From: Phoenix dactylifera
Lineage: Eukaryota > Streptophyta > Magnoliopsida > Arecales > Arecaceae
Direction of reading: 5' to 3'
Assembly: GCF_009389715.1 (NCBI RefSeq)
Contig: NC_052397.1
Coordinates: 14,394,129 to 14,458,128, forward strand
Length of the DNA: 64,000 nt
Positions 46,333-59,300 of the stretch are shown in pieces (within the stretch, counting starts at the first letter, position 1; every line of letters starts with the position of its first letter). Position numbers and translations under genes: made by a program. The notes below the pieces were generated by a model. The model had not been told where the DNA came from. It was given only the letters and a program-made list of their open reading frames with translations, and made no database searches.

Positions 46333-48914
46333 GTCAAAGCCGCTATATCATCGAAGAGAAGAAAAGAAGAGGAATAAGGTTGCAAATGAACAACTATGAT
46401 ATCCTCCTGACAAATAGTGCTTCTCCTTATATCTATCCTCTGTTCTTCTCTTTCTTCTATATTCTTTTGTGAAGCCTCCTAGATATGGCACATAATTGAG
46501 CATAGAATAGGTATTAGGGAAGAAATGATGCTGGTCGTTCTTCTCCACTTACCAATCATTGTCTCTCTTGAAATGTCAGCATAACATGACTATGGTATAG
46601 TGAAAATAATAACAAAGAATGTTATGTCTGTAATCAATAATATTTTCCTCTTTTTTTTCAATTATAGATCTCTTAGTACGTACTACATATATGACTGGAC
46701 TTTTTTAATTTGGTTTTAAGTGTGTACTGGTCTATTTAAACTCAAATCCTTCTTTCTTTGGTTCCTAGAGGAAGGCTGCCCTTGTTGATTGTGTCCACAT
46801 TTGGGCTTTGGTTGGGTCTCGACGAGGAAAGTTAGGCGAGAAGAAAGCATATATGGGGGGTGAAATTATTAGGTGGAGGAGGTCCACCATGGACCTAAGG
46901 TGAAATGAATCTAATTAATAATTTCACCCTATAGAGATGAATCCACCTAGGGTGATTTCACCCTAAGTCCACTGTGGACCTGGTCCACCTAATAATTTCT
47001 TTATATGTGTAATGTGTCAGGCTTGCATCCATATTGGCCGGAGTAAGCTTCTAGAACTAACATTATATGGCAGTAAATTAAATAGAAAGTTAGGGGAGAT
47101 AAGGATTATTCACACAATAAAAATTCTCATGCCACATAATATAAGAGGATTAGTGTGACATATGGGAATTGGTGTGTTACACAAGCAGATGTTGAATGCT
47201 AAGTTGGTACTCTCGTGTTGCTGATCTCGAAAAATTAATGTACAAATTGGAAGCTCGTAGCATTTTCTCTTGGAAAATTGATTCACTATAGATTAGTGAA
47301 AGCACAAGGAAGAACGTGTTCCTTATTAGCTTACAAACTTACTAGAGTGCCTTGAAAGTTCATTTCAAACTAGTTCTTAATAGTTTCCTTACCCATACAT
47401 TTCTTACAAGTTTTCAGATCCTCTGATATCCTGCCTATCTTTGGTTTGAAAATTTTTCATCCCCCTAATGATCCAGTATGGCTTTGTACATCAGTATTCC
47501 ATAGTGGTATCTATGATACACACCACTTCTCCCTTTTTATTTCCTCACTCACCCCCCATCCGATTCAAACGATCAACTTAAAATAGGGAGATAGAACAGT
47601 AATAACATATACCTCATTCTACCAAACTTTCCAATCTCAAAGTGCTATTATAGTATAATAAGACTAGTTTAGAAATGCTTACTTGTAAAAGGTGGGCAAT
47701 GGAATATATCATGGTAGGGACCATTGAACATAAGGTTTTCTCTCATGTGGGGTCATAATTTCTTAATGCGGCAGTCAACATGGGATCATCATTGAAAGCT
47801 GCATCAATAAAAGGGCACCATCCAACACTTCAAAGAAAGCATCGACCACTTCCTTTTGAAAAATTATATTACGTACGTGGCCATGCACGCTCCAATCACA
47901 GTCACTCGTTTCTATAATGATGCACAAATATGAACTCTTGATGGACTTGTAGGAATGAGCGGCTGTGATTGACAATATATATAGTCTTATAGCGTGCGCG
48001 GTATGGGATACAATTTTTCCTTCTTTTCTTCCTATGGTGTCAAAGTTATTAATGTTATGGGACCAAGTAGGGGGGGTCGAGAAAAATTAGCGCCGGTCGA
48101 CATCAAACCTATCCCAAGCAAACAGCCCTCCGTGTGTTCCATGCTATGCCTCTTCCCTTTGCTTGGCTCAGAGTGTCAAACACGTTGTCTCTTGTTGCGA
48201 CTGTCTATATGAACCATATGGTCCATGAAGCCGCACGTGTTGGACCCATGGTTTTTTCCATGTAGTTCATTTGACTGACCACAAAATTTGGATTCTGAAG
48301 ACGAAGTCAAAGTCAATTTCCATGCCTCTTTGCATGTTGACTTTTTGATGGATCGAGCATTGCAGCACTAATGCATGAAGCCATGCTTACCGCATGGCCA
48401 TTCATGTAGATAACTATAGCGGTGCCCCAAGATGAGAGCTTGATGAATAGAGCCCATAGCAACGAACAGATGTGATTAGTTGTGTGTATGGTCATATGGT
48501 GCATGCAATGTAGGGTATAATTTCTCATTGATAGGTATGATGGTCAAGATTGGACCTTGCCTTTTGAAAGTTTGGGACTCAAAATAGGGGAGGGAAAGAT
48601 TTTCACTGGATTTTGTATTGGTTATTGGTGAGAGAGATCAGAATAATGGAATTTTAATTAGTGGTGATCATTTTGACTTCAATTAATAATATGAAAAGAA
48701 AACATTAAGATATATTGGATCGGTACACATATGAGACCATTAAAATAAAAAAAATAAAACAAAAAGGCAATAAGAGATGCCATTCCAATGGTTTATAGAT
48801 GTGTAGCCATATTTGATGCAAGTAATTGGTTGTCATTGAGCATCACTGCATCTTGCAGGAGTTTAATACTCGTGTGACGTGAATCTCAAGCCCACTAACA
48901 ACCTCTTTAGATGT
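46333..48914. other. Spacer between the two duplicated units
   Basis: AT-rich intergenic DNA that should include the promoter of receptor copy A. I see one MITE (46,862) and no gene; the short frames at 47,775-48,528 are not protein-like. Confidence 0.4.
46862..46999. mobile_element. 138-bp MITE with 16-bp inverted ends
   Basis: GAAATTATTAGGTGGA at 46,862-46,877 is the exact inverse of TCCACCTAATAATTTC at 46,984-46,999. Inside, a second pair of words around ggtccac and gtggacc, and a third around ggtgaaat and atttcacc, extend the potential hairpin. Non-coding, superfamily unassigned. It lies about 530 bp upstream of receptor copy A. Confidence 0.7.
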
Positions 48915-49153
48915 TTGGAAGTGACACCTGAGATTAAAAGCATTACCACAATTCATCTTGCAGATATTGCACCAAAAGGATCCTATCCGGTTTGGTGGTT
49001 TGGTTTGGTGAATGTCTGAGAAGAAGTTGTCGATTCTGTGAATGCTATGGGAAAGGCAATTGATCACGGTTTGCTTGCAGGGCTTGGTCTGGGATATTTT
49101 CAAATGGTGCTATTCGCTTTATCCCAATAAGGCTTTGTTTTGGAGGTATTTCC
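48915..49153 (-). pseudogene. Truncated zinc-finger exon (copy of 34,892 gene)
   Basis: It matches the start of the zinc-finger exon through FWCNICKMNCGNAFNL but ends at CHFQ, where the duplication edge replaces GKKH. The last zinc-ligand His of finger 1 and all of finger 2 are therefore lost. The splice acceptor of unit A (TTCTAG) reads TTCTTG here, and a deletion removes the Gln-rich stretch before the finger. The upstream exon is gone with the 5.3-kb deletion. Clearly non-functional as a zinc-finger gene. Confidence 0.85.
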
Positions 49154-50689
49154 AAGAAGAAAAAAAAAGAACAATTAATGTGCAATCAGGCATAAGATAT
49201 ATGCATGTTTCTAGTTGGTTTTTCACAAGCATATCGAAGAAACAATGCTCATAGAACCAAGCAATGCTTAGAAGGGATAGTGAATTGCTTAAAATCGGAA
49301 TCTAGGTTAGATATGCAAATTGGCATACTTCCAAAATGAGAGAGCACTGCCCACTAACACAAGCAATTGAACAATATACAGGTTATAAAACATTCCAAAA
49401 GGAAAGAAAACATGCAACTGCAAGTGAAATATTCAATAATTTAAGCTGTGCTTGGTTGCATAGAAAGTGAGGGGAAGTTAAACAAATTTCAATTCTTCGA
49501 GGCTATGTTTCAATTATAACAATGTAAGGAAAAACAAAAGAAAATAACATGAGAGTGAGCCCACACCTTCCACGTGACCATTACCAGAAAGCATGATCCC
49601 ACTCGCATTATGGCAAACAGATGGCTAGATGAGGATGGCTTATTGGTCAAAGTCATGGTAGATGAAAGAACACTAAAGAGGCTTGAAATATATCAACTAA
49701 GTGAACTTCATAGGACTAAACTGATGGTCTTAATAGCACTTGTCTTGGATACATAATGGGATCTCAAAATACAATCCGTAATTCACCAAGTTTCAAAGAG
49801 AAAAATATTTAGGGGTGGACATATCGTCTAACAAATAGTTAGTATCATAAGAGAAAGACCATATTTCATCCATAAGAAGAATTCAGATCAAGCAGTGAAA
49901 TAGAAATTATTATGGATAAAAAAGAAAAAAAAACAATTATCTTATTACTCATCAATATATACCTTACCAACCATTATCATTATAATGATGAGCAATCTAA
50001 GGGATTCTTTTTGTCATAATTGTCACTGAAAATCAGGCCATATTTCAAACAAAATGATATCCTTGTTTGGATGATTATGATTATTCCATTGGCCTTTGCA
50101 TCGGCCAAGCATATGAGAGGAACACTGAATTGAAAAGCAGGCATTGTGAAACACAAGTATCCGCTCAAGCATGAGAGGAACACATGTATTTCAACCTCCT
50201 CAGCGTTACCTTCTAAAATCTTCTTCTTTGCACTCTGGTAGTAAAGATTGCATTGATCTTTTGATGTGAACCTATATTCTCATACATACCTTCTTTATTT
50301 ATGTATGTATGTACGTACGTAGGTACATATGTAGATAGGTACTTGTATATGTATGTAAATGTGCGTATCTATGAATGCATATAGTAGTAGCAGGTCACCT
50401 TTCAATGGTTCAAACTTCTTATAGTAGATATAAGGTGGTTCAGCCTAAGGTGGAGCTCCCAATTTCCATGTAACATTTGCACATTTAAGCTTCTGTGCTA
50501 AATAAATTGTTCTCTGCCAGCTTGTACTGGTAGGTATATGTTTAACTGAGTCTGCAGCCTATTTTGTTCTGATTCTCAAACTATTCTTTTGGTTATCCTT
50601 CCCTTATAGGGTAGTTAAGGATATTTTAGATCTACCTTTTTTTTATATATATTTTTGATACAGTAGTAACTTACACCATACGCATATGA

Positions 50690-51060
50690 ATATACCTATA
50701 AAAGTCAAAAAGGAGTTAGGGAGGGAGCAGACCCAAAACTCTCCCAGCGAAACTTTTCTGAATGATGCACAGTAAAGAAAGCAATCCAGTCAGCAGCATT
50801 ATTTGCCTCACAATAGACATAAGTGGCCTGAAAAGCTACGAGTCCACACACATCCCATATTAGCGGTTGCCTATCAAGACGGTTGTGCATGTCAATACTT
50901 TCCTGAATTCAAACGATCACCGTGGCCGTATCACCTTCAAGATGAATATAATCCATTCCTAGAACCAATCTGGGCCCTCCCAACTTTGCAGCACTAACTG
51001 ACTCTTTGAAGATATGCCATCCCTCGGCCACAATAAATTTGGACGGTAATAGTGCACCTA
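50690..51060 (-). pseudogene. RNase H-like domain relic (unit B)
   Basis: The same relic as at 42,342, with a different frame left open: HNRLDRQPLIWDVCGLVAF, then YCEANNAADWIAFFTVHHSE. It preserves the C-terminal part better than unit A, but frame breaks separate it from the first half. Confidence 0.6.
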
Positions 51061-51576
51061 CTGAATTTGGGAAGCATCAACATGTACCTCTAATCATACC
51101 GGACAGTTTATGTTGAATATATCTACTGACTGGTTTCTATTATAATGTCAACTGATAATTTTTAGCGGATACTATTTGAATCATTTGTGATGTAGTAACC
51201 AAGAAAACCCAGTTCCTGGTTGGGAGCCTACCCTGAATGAAAACCATGTCAATGGGATTTGGAGCAACAAGACAAAAATAATGTGATTTGGTTTAAGAAT
51301 GTTGGGAGGGAAAAAAATCATGAACAGGAGACTTTAGTAAAGTAAAACCCTTTGAATGGCAAACTTGTATCACACGCTATCATGAAAATTGTGCAAATAT
51401 TTTGAATACAATATCGTAAACCAAGTTACCAACATAGGATTTCAATGCTAATACACCCTACACACAGACATATTGATCCCAAAGAATATTAGCAAGATCC
51501 ACAAACAAACATATCTAGATAAGAAGTCCCTTGAGGGGGCAGGACTTGCATCGATTTGTGTCAGCAGATAAGGGGA

Positions 51577-51607
51577 TCACAGATTTGGGGTTAGGGATGT
51601 TGAATGC

Positions 51608-51649
<42 letters not shown>

Positions 51650-53867
51650 CGAGTATTTGGGGGCAGGGGTTTAACCGGATGGATAATTTTAATCATTTTT
51701 TTAAAGAAAAAAGTAACTAAAAATCCACCTAACAATCCCAAGAAAAAGGAGACGGTGAGGGCGAGGAAGACGTAGAATGCCCCCCTCCTCGGAGAATCTT
51801 TCTGGCTCCGGCCGCCGGTCCTCGGCGAGGGATTGGCGCGGGCGTTGGGGAAGGAGATGAGTGGGTCGCCCAGGAAGGAGTCGTTGTCAAAGGTGGCGAT
51901 CTGGCCCGTTACTGGGATGACGCCGGAGAGGAGGGGGTTGAAGGAGACGTTAAACTTTTTCAAGTCGGTGAGGCCGTTGAGGCTCTCTGGAAACTCGCCG
52001 GAGAAGTTGTTGCACGAGAGATCCAGGTTCTGTAGGCACTGGATCCCGCCGAGCTCCGGTGGGATGGGGCCGGAGAAGCTGTTGTTGGAGACGTTGAGGA
52101 CGACGAGCTGGATCCTTGCGATCTCCGGCGGGAGACGGCCGGAGAGCCGATTGATGTTGAGATGGACTAAACTAAGATTCCTCATCCGGCCGATCTCCGG
52201 CGGGACCTCGCCGGAAAGCTGGTTGCCGGAGAGCTGGAGGTAGCCGGAGATCGTCAGCGTCCGGAAGGGCGAGGTGGGATTCAGGCACATCGGGAAAATC
52301 CCATGCCCCTTGAGAAGCTGATCCCAAATAAACTGGCAGTTCTTTGTCGTCATCAGGACGTAGGCGAAGCTGAAGGGCGGGTAGGAAGCCGGAATCCACC
52401 GCTTCATGGCCAGGCACTCGCCGGAGCCGGCGATGAGGCTGTCGCGGCGGTTGGTCTCGAATGTCGGGACTGGATCGCTCCCAATTGCCGATATCTCCGG
52501 CGGAATTTTCCCCGTGAGACGGTTGTTGGCGAGGTTCAGCCACAGCAAGCTGCTGCAGTTCCCGATCTCCCGCGGAATTTCACCTGTGAGACTATTATTG
52601 GCTAGCATGAGCCAGAGGAGGGACTTTAAATTCCCGATCGTGGGAGGGATCGAGCCGGCGAGTTCATTGAAGGAAAGATCGAGTGCTTGGAGTCCGGTAA
52701 TGTTGCCGTATTCCGGCGGGATGCTTCCATTGAAGTTATTGTAGGCAAGAATCTAGTATTTGAGGCTTGGCATGTAGTTGATCTGGACTGGGAGATTTCC
52801 GGTGAAGTTGTTGTAGCTGAGGTCTAATCCTGCAAGGTGCGGAAGCTTGAGGATGCCGGAGGACTCCATGCCGCTGGTGTACTGATTAGTATGCAGGACT
52901 AGGTTTCTCAATGTTGTGAAATTCCCGAATATTTGTTGGATTTCACCGCCAAAATAGTTCTTGCTGACATCAAGGAACACCAATTTGGAGCAATTCAGCA
53001 GCTCGCGGGGGATGTCTCGATCAAAACTGTTTTTGCCTAGTACGAGTGTTTCGAGCTGTGAGAGTGATCCGATGCCGGAGGGCACCCTGCCGGTGAAGGA
53101 ATTCCCCCAGAGGCTCACATGGTTTAGCTTCGAGCAGTTGGCGATCGAATCGGGGAAGACTCCATCGAAACTATTCGCTGAAAGGTCCAAGATTTCGAGC
53201 CCGCAGTCCGATCGGAAGCTCTCTGCAGAGAATTCGCCGGTGAAATTGTTCTCGGATACCACGAATTCCCTGAGCTTGGAGAACCCATTCCAGATTTCTC
53301 CATAGAACTGGTTCGAGCTCAGGTCGAGGTACTGGAGCTTGGGGCACTGATCGATGCGGCCGGTGATCTCTCCGGTCAAGTTGTTTGTTGAAATGTTGAG
53401 GGTGACCAGGCTCTGGCATATCGCCGGGAAGTTGGACTGGATTTCTCCGAAGAACCGATTGATGCGAAGGTCGAGCGTCTCCAATTTGTTCAGTCCGGTC
53501 AGGTTCAATTCTCCATCGAGGAGGTTGTGGGAGAGATTGAGGTACCGGAGGTTGACGCAACTGTTGAGGTCGCTCGGGATGCGGCCGCCGATGGTGTTGG
53601 CTGAGAGGTCAAGGTACGCGAGCTCGGTGAGGAGGGAGAAGCTGGGGAAGATGGCGCCGGAGATGTTGGAGGCGGATAGGTCAACATGGGTGACACGCCC
53701 CTCGCCGGTGCAGCCAATGCCGAGCCAGTTACAGGGGGAGGTTTCGGACTCATTCCATTGAGCATAGCTACCTCTGTATATGAGGTTGTTGTTTTGGAGG
53801 AAGTGCTTGAGCTGAAGCAGGACTTCCTTGTCGTTCTGTGGAGAGTCTTTGGCAGTTATCGCCTGAC
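51577..53867 (-). pseudogene. NILR1-like LRR receptor pseudogene (copy B)
   Basis: This is the counterpart of exon 2 of copy A, starting after the same acceptor (53,869-53,868). The frame is intact except for one TAG at 52,753-52,755, where copy A has TTG (Leu) in the word LKYLILAYNN. The first exon with the signal peptide is not visible, because a retrotransposon lies 45 bp into the intron. Downstream of the membrane helix the frame runs through a GA/CT microsatellite (51,611-51,642 on plus), giving a Ser-Leu repeat tail. Like copy A it has no kinase, so kinase loss came before or with the duplication. Confidence 0.9.
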
Positions 53868-53912
53868 CTGCAGCAGATCTAACAAGTAAGCTCTCGCAAA
53901 CAATAAGCAGGA

Positions 53913-53981
53913 CTTCCCACGATGAACACGCCGGCCGAACGGCCAGCGTGATCTCCGCAAGCCCCCCCCCCCCCCCCCTTT

Positions 53982-54012
<31 letters not shown>

Positions 54013-56123
54013 CCCTTTCTTTCTCCTCTGAGAGCCCCATCCCTTCCTCTTCTTTTTCCCCTCTTCTTGAGACGATCGCCGGAGCCGTAGTCGCCGCCGG
54101 AGCCGCCAACGCCGCCGGGGATCCATCGTCGACGACCGGAGGTGAGGAAGACAACCATCTTTTTTTTTTTTTTTATGGATTTAAAAGGGAAAAGAAAGAG
54201 GGATGTCAACCGGCTTTATTTCCCTGTTTTTGGGAAAAAAATTTTTGTGTGGGATTCGGCCGGCCGACGGTGGCCGGCCGAGGTCAATCCGGCCGAAACG
54301 AGTTCGGCCGGAGGTGGGTGAACGGGGGCCGGGCTTCCAGCCCCGGTCTCCCTCTCTTTTCCTTCCTTTCTTCCTCCCTTTCTTCCTCTCCTTCTCCTTC
54401 TTCTCTTCGTCTCTTTCCGCCGCCTGTGACAGCAGAGTGGCCGGCGGCGGCTGGCCGAGCGCCGCCGCCGAGGGCCACGGTCGGCCGCCGAGGGCCGACC
54501 GGAGCCACCAGCCACCCCCCCCCCCCCCCTTCTTCCTTTCTTCTTCTTCTTCTCCTTCTTCTTCCTCTTCTCCTTCTTTTTCTTCTTCTTCTTCTTCTGG
54601 CTGGGTGCTTGTCCTTGCTTTGATTTCCGTGCCTTAAGTGGGGATCAGACCATGAACCGGTTTAGATTATGAACCGGTTCCACCTAATCCTCGTATTGGG
54701 TTTGATCTGAATTTGAGTGAATAGGTTTGGGTTATGGTTTGGATCTGAGTCAGAAATTGGGGTTAGCCTGATTTGAGTGTAATCTGGTTCGTCAAGATTT
54801 AATCTAATCTGGTCTGGTCAGACCTGGTTTGGGTTGGGCTAGGGACCTGTTTTTGGGCTGAGTTGGGTCTGATTGGATTTGTGGGCTGGTTTGGTTTGGG
54901 CCCGAGATCTGATTTGGACCTGTAATCTGGTTTGGTTCATTTGGGCCTAATCTGTGTTGGGCCACAATTGGTTTGGGTCTAAAGAATTCTGATTTTTGGG
55001 ATCTAGTTTACTTATTCTTGGATCTATGAACTTAGGAGTTTAGGGGATTGGAATTAGTTTAAATTATGTTTCTTAATTAATTAAATAATTAATATTTATG
55101 TTTAATCAGGGGTTCGTGATATCTGTGGCAGGGATTTTTAAGCGAGCCCAGGTAGGTAACCTTGCTCAAAGTATGATTTACATGTATTATGCATATGTGT
55201 ATGATTATTTCCAGCATATTGATATGTTTTATATCCTTGGCATCATTATTATTTAGAAGCATGTTATTGACTGGAAATCGATCATCTGAAAATCTATTAT
55301 GTAGATATTGGTTTTGAAAACTTATGTTTATATTAAGTTTGATTGTTGGAAATTGTGGATGTGATTTTGGAGATCGCGTGACTATTGTCTAGGATTCCCG
55401 CCAATGGGGTGGAAACGTTGGCCCTGTCGACTTGTATGAGGAACTAGTTCCGGCACTATGGGGTGTTTTGGCTCTGCGGAGCATGCTCTGAGGAGCAGAG
55501 ATTGGGCACCCTGGGGTGCAGCACTGCGGTGCAGGGCTCCATTAGGAGCAGAGTGTTGACACTTCGGTGTGACCATGCCACTGGGTGATGTGGCCGTAGT
55601 CATGCGGTTTGATCTGTGGATTATGTTATGCGTGATGTGATAGACTGAGATGGTATATATATATTACTTAAGTATCGGATTGGTTTGCGGATCATTATAT
55701 TTATCTTATGCACATGACCTGTAGTTACATTGCATATGCTTTAATACATGTTATCGTGACTTTATGCATGTTGTTACCTACTGAGCTGTTGTAGCTCATA
55801 CCTGTTTTTGACATAATTGCAGGAGATGATTGATGGGGGATTCGGGAGGAGAGGACTTATGACACTGGACATAGATAGATTTAGATTCATTTTGTCATAA
55901 GTAATTGATCTTGTAAATAAATGTTATCAACTTTATTTGAGACATTTGAAATTGAATTATTGATTTGATTATCATAAATGATAGATTTTTTAGTATTGAT
56001 ATTGTGATCTGATGTTGTGACTTGAGTGTCTGATTATTCAGCCTTGCACGCCCGTGCGGTCTGCCGTGCGGGTGTGCAGCGTCTGGCGCGTCCCGAGCCT
56101 AGGTTTGGGTTCGGGGCGTGACA
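53913..56123 (+). repeat. 5' LTR, lacking its first 85 bp
   Basis: It aligns with the 3' LTR from position 61,114 onward. The outer 85 bp (61,029-61,113 in the 3' LTR) are missing and host intron abuts directly at 53,912/53,913. It ends GTGACA before the primer-binding site. It holds GA/CT tracts, a long C-run near 53,961, a pyrimidine-rich tract near 54,340-54,420 and TTC repeats near 54,530-54,600. Confidence 0.92.
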
Positions 56124-56130
56124 GATTTAG

Positions 56131-56142
56131 TGGTATCAGAGC
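56131..56142 (+). other. Primer-binding site, initiator Met-tRNA type
   Basis: TGGTATCAGAGC lies eight bases after the LTR end. This is the standard plant complement to the 3' end of initiator methionine tRNA. Confidence 0.95.
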
Positions 56143-56300
56143 TTAGGTTAACGATAACTAGGGACATCAGAACAAAAGAACAATAACTAATGAAAACCCT
56201 AGGAGCATAGGGACACATGTGAGGAAATGAGAGTGGGGTAGTAAACTCATAGGATGATTTTTGACTTAACCCTAACTTGTGGTATTATGTCTGTATCAGG

Positions 56301-59300
56301 ATGCCGCCCTGCCGTGCTCGTGTACCACCTCGTCGTCTGATTGAGACGATGGGAGATGATCCGGCGACTCCTCGCCCAGCTGAGCGAGTTCAGGAAGAGG
56401 AGATTGCTCCGACAGTTTTAGACCGACCAGAGCAGGATCAGGCGGGAGGATCGACCCCAGTATTGGAACTGGTCAGGGAGGTGATTGGGCTGGTCAGACA
56501 GCAGAGGGACCCACAGCCACAGCATCCCTCTGCTAGCTCGTCGGATCAGGAGAGGAGCATTGCAGAATTTCGGAAGTTGGCTCCTCCGGCCTTCAAGGGA
56601 ACCACAGATCCCAGGAGGCCGAACACTGGCTTGACGAGATGGAGAAGGCCTTCAGGGCCATGGGATGCACCGAGGAGGAGAGAGTCAGATATGCTACTTA
56701 TATGCTCCAGGACCGGGCACACCACTGGTGGGAGTCAGTGGAGCGGACCATGATACAGGATATCAGGACTGTGACTTGGGCTGGATTTCGGACGGCTTTT
56801 TATTCCAAATATTTTCCGTCCAGCCGTGTCAGAGAGTTGGAGAGAGAGTTCCTGAGTCTCTCTCAGGGGAGTATGTCAGTTGAGGATTACGAGGCAGAGT
56901 TCGATAGACTGTCTCGTTTTGCACCCTCCCTCGTCCAGGACCCTGTAGCCAGGATGAGTAGATTTGAGGAGGGATTGAGACCCCACCTGCGTCGAGGCTT
57001 GGCTGCTGTCCATTGGACCGACTATGATGATCTTGTAGACAGAGCGAAGAATATGGAGATTATCTGGAAAGAGACGCAGGAAGCACATAAAGGGAGGCTG
57101 AAGAGGGCCAGAGATTCTGATTCGGATAGTGAGCGGCATGTACGCCGACCCGTGCAGATCCGTCACGGAGCAGGACAGCGAGCTCCACCTGGGAGGACTG
57201 CACCAGAGCACCAGGTGATATCAGGAGCCTGTTATTTTTGCAGTCAGATTGGACACAAGGCCATTGATTGTCCCCGGAGACGGCCCAGGGTTGGAGCATG
57301 TTACAGATGTGGCCAACAGGGCCACAAGATGGCTCAGTGTCCTCAGACCCAGTCTAGGACTATTGTCTATTATGGGTGTGGTCAGCCGGGCCACAGGATT
57401 TCTAGTTGTCCCCGGGCCGGATCTGTGCAGAGGCCACCGAGCGCTAGGGCTCCTCAACGACAGATTCCCCCTGATCCAGCACAGATTTCTCAGCCAGCCG
57501 CTCCCAGACAGCAGACAGGAGGAGGGTCTCGCACCCAGGGACGGGTATATGCACTGACACAGCAGGATGCTCAGGCATCCAACACGGCAGTGACAGGTAC
57601 CTTATTAGTACGTTCTACTTATGCATATGCACTATTCGACTCAGGGGCCACACACTCTTTTATTTCATCTACATATGTGCATAAGCATGATATATTTTGC
57701 TCACCCTTGGAGAGGGAATTATGTGTTAGTACCCCAGCTGGGGGTAAGATGATCACCTCACTGATATGCAAGTCTTGCCCAGTAATTGTAGAGGGTAGAG
57801 ACTTGGAAGCTGACCTTATTGTCATGGACTTACATGAATTTGATTTAATTCTGGGTATGGATTGGTTAGCTATATATCACGCTACCATTGACTGCTTCTC
57901 GAAGCGGGTGACTTTCCGAATCCCTGACATTGAAGAGTTTTATTTTGTGGGTGATGGAGGGTGTGTCTCCCCTCAGATAGTGGCAGCCTTACAGGGTATT
58001 CGGTCTCTCAGAAAGGGGTGCTCTGTGTATATGGCAGCTGTCATGGATTCTGAGCAGTCGGAACAGAAAATTGAAGACATACCCGTGGTCAGGGAATACC
58101 CTGATGTTTTCCCTGATGAGCTTCCTCGTTTACCACCAGTTAGAGAGGTGGAATTTGCCATTGATCTAAACCCTGGTACGGCACCCATATCTAGACCTCC
58201 TTACAGAATGGCCCCTGCTGAACTAAAAGAACTGAAGGAACAGTTGCAGGAGCTATTGGATCTGGGTTTCATTCGACCCAGTGTCTCTCCTTGGGGTGCA
58301 CCAGTGTTATTTGTGAGGAAGAAGGACGGCAGTATGAGGCTATGCATTGATTTCCGGAAAATTAACAAAGTGACTATCAAGAACAGGTACCTCCTCCCCC
58401 GGATTGATGACTTGTTTGATCAGCTTCAGGGTGCCCAGGTGTTTTCAAAGATTGATCTGCGATCTGGATATCATCAGTTGAGGATAAAGGAGTCTGATAT
58501 AGCCAAGACTGCCTTACGCACCAGATATGGCCATTATGAGTATCTGGTGATGCCTTTCGGGTTGACAAATGCTCCAGCTGCATTTATGGATCTGATGAAC
58601 AGGGTATTTAAACCTTTCTTAGACAAATTTGTAATTGTGTTTATTGATGACATCTTAATCTATTCCAAGAGTCATACTGAGCATGAGCAACACTTGAAAA
58701 TTGTTTTGGAAATTTTGAGACAGAATCAATTGTATGGGAAACTGAAGAAATGTCAGTTCTGGCTGGATCAGGTGATGTTCTTGGGGCATGTGGTATCTAA
58801 AGAAGGAATTATGGTTGACCCGAAGAAGATCGAAGCTGTAGTTGACTGGAGCAGACCGACAAATGTATCAGAGATCCGCAGTTTCCTTGGATTAGCCGGC
58901 TATTACAGAAGATTTGTAGAAGGCTTCTCTAGTATTGCTGGGCCCTTGACTCGACTCACTCGCAAAGGAGTGAAATTCGAGTGGTCGGATCAGTGTGAGA
59001 AGAGCTTCGAGGAATTGAAGCGCCGGCTAGTGTCAGCACCTATTTTGACTCTGTCAGTCACGGGTGTTGATTATACTATTTACAGTGATGCCTCCAAGAA
59101 GGGTTTGGGCTGTGTGCTGATGCAGAATGGAAAAGTTATTGCCTACGCCTCTAGACAGCTCAAGCCTTATGAAGAAAACTATCCCACACATGATCTCGAG
59201 CTTGCAGCAGTTGTATTTACTCTGAAAATATGGAGGCACTATTTGTATGGAGAGACATGTCAGGTATATACTGATCATAAAAGCCTGAAATATCTCTTTA

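Larger units (their letters stand above)
48915..53912. repeat. Segmental duplication, unit B
   Basis: This is the shorter copy of unit A, with a clean internal deletion equivalent to A 36,191-41,528 at about 49,860. It carries a broken zinc-finger exon, the RNase H relic and a broken receptor gene. The right edge is replaced by the truncated LTR of the Tekay element. Confidence 0.9.

Noticed and set aside
52753..54126. The 457-codon frame with an Arg-rich start upstream of the receptor exon
   Set aside because: Its first part is LTR sequence read through the intron. Real homology starts after the acceptor at 53,868.
54203..54637. Ser/Pro/Leu-rich frames of 124-144 residues, and similar ones at 61,400-61,853
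   Set aside because: They are translations of the LTR's pyrimidine-rich and TTC-repeat tracts, appear in both LTRs, and have no protein motif.
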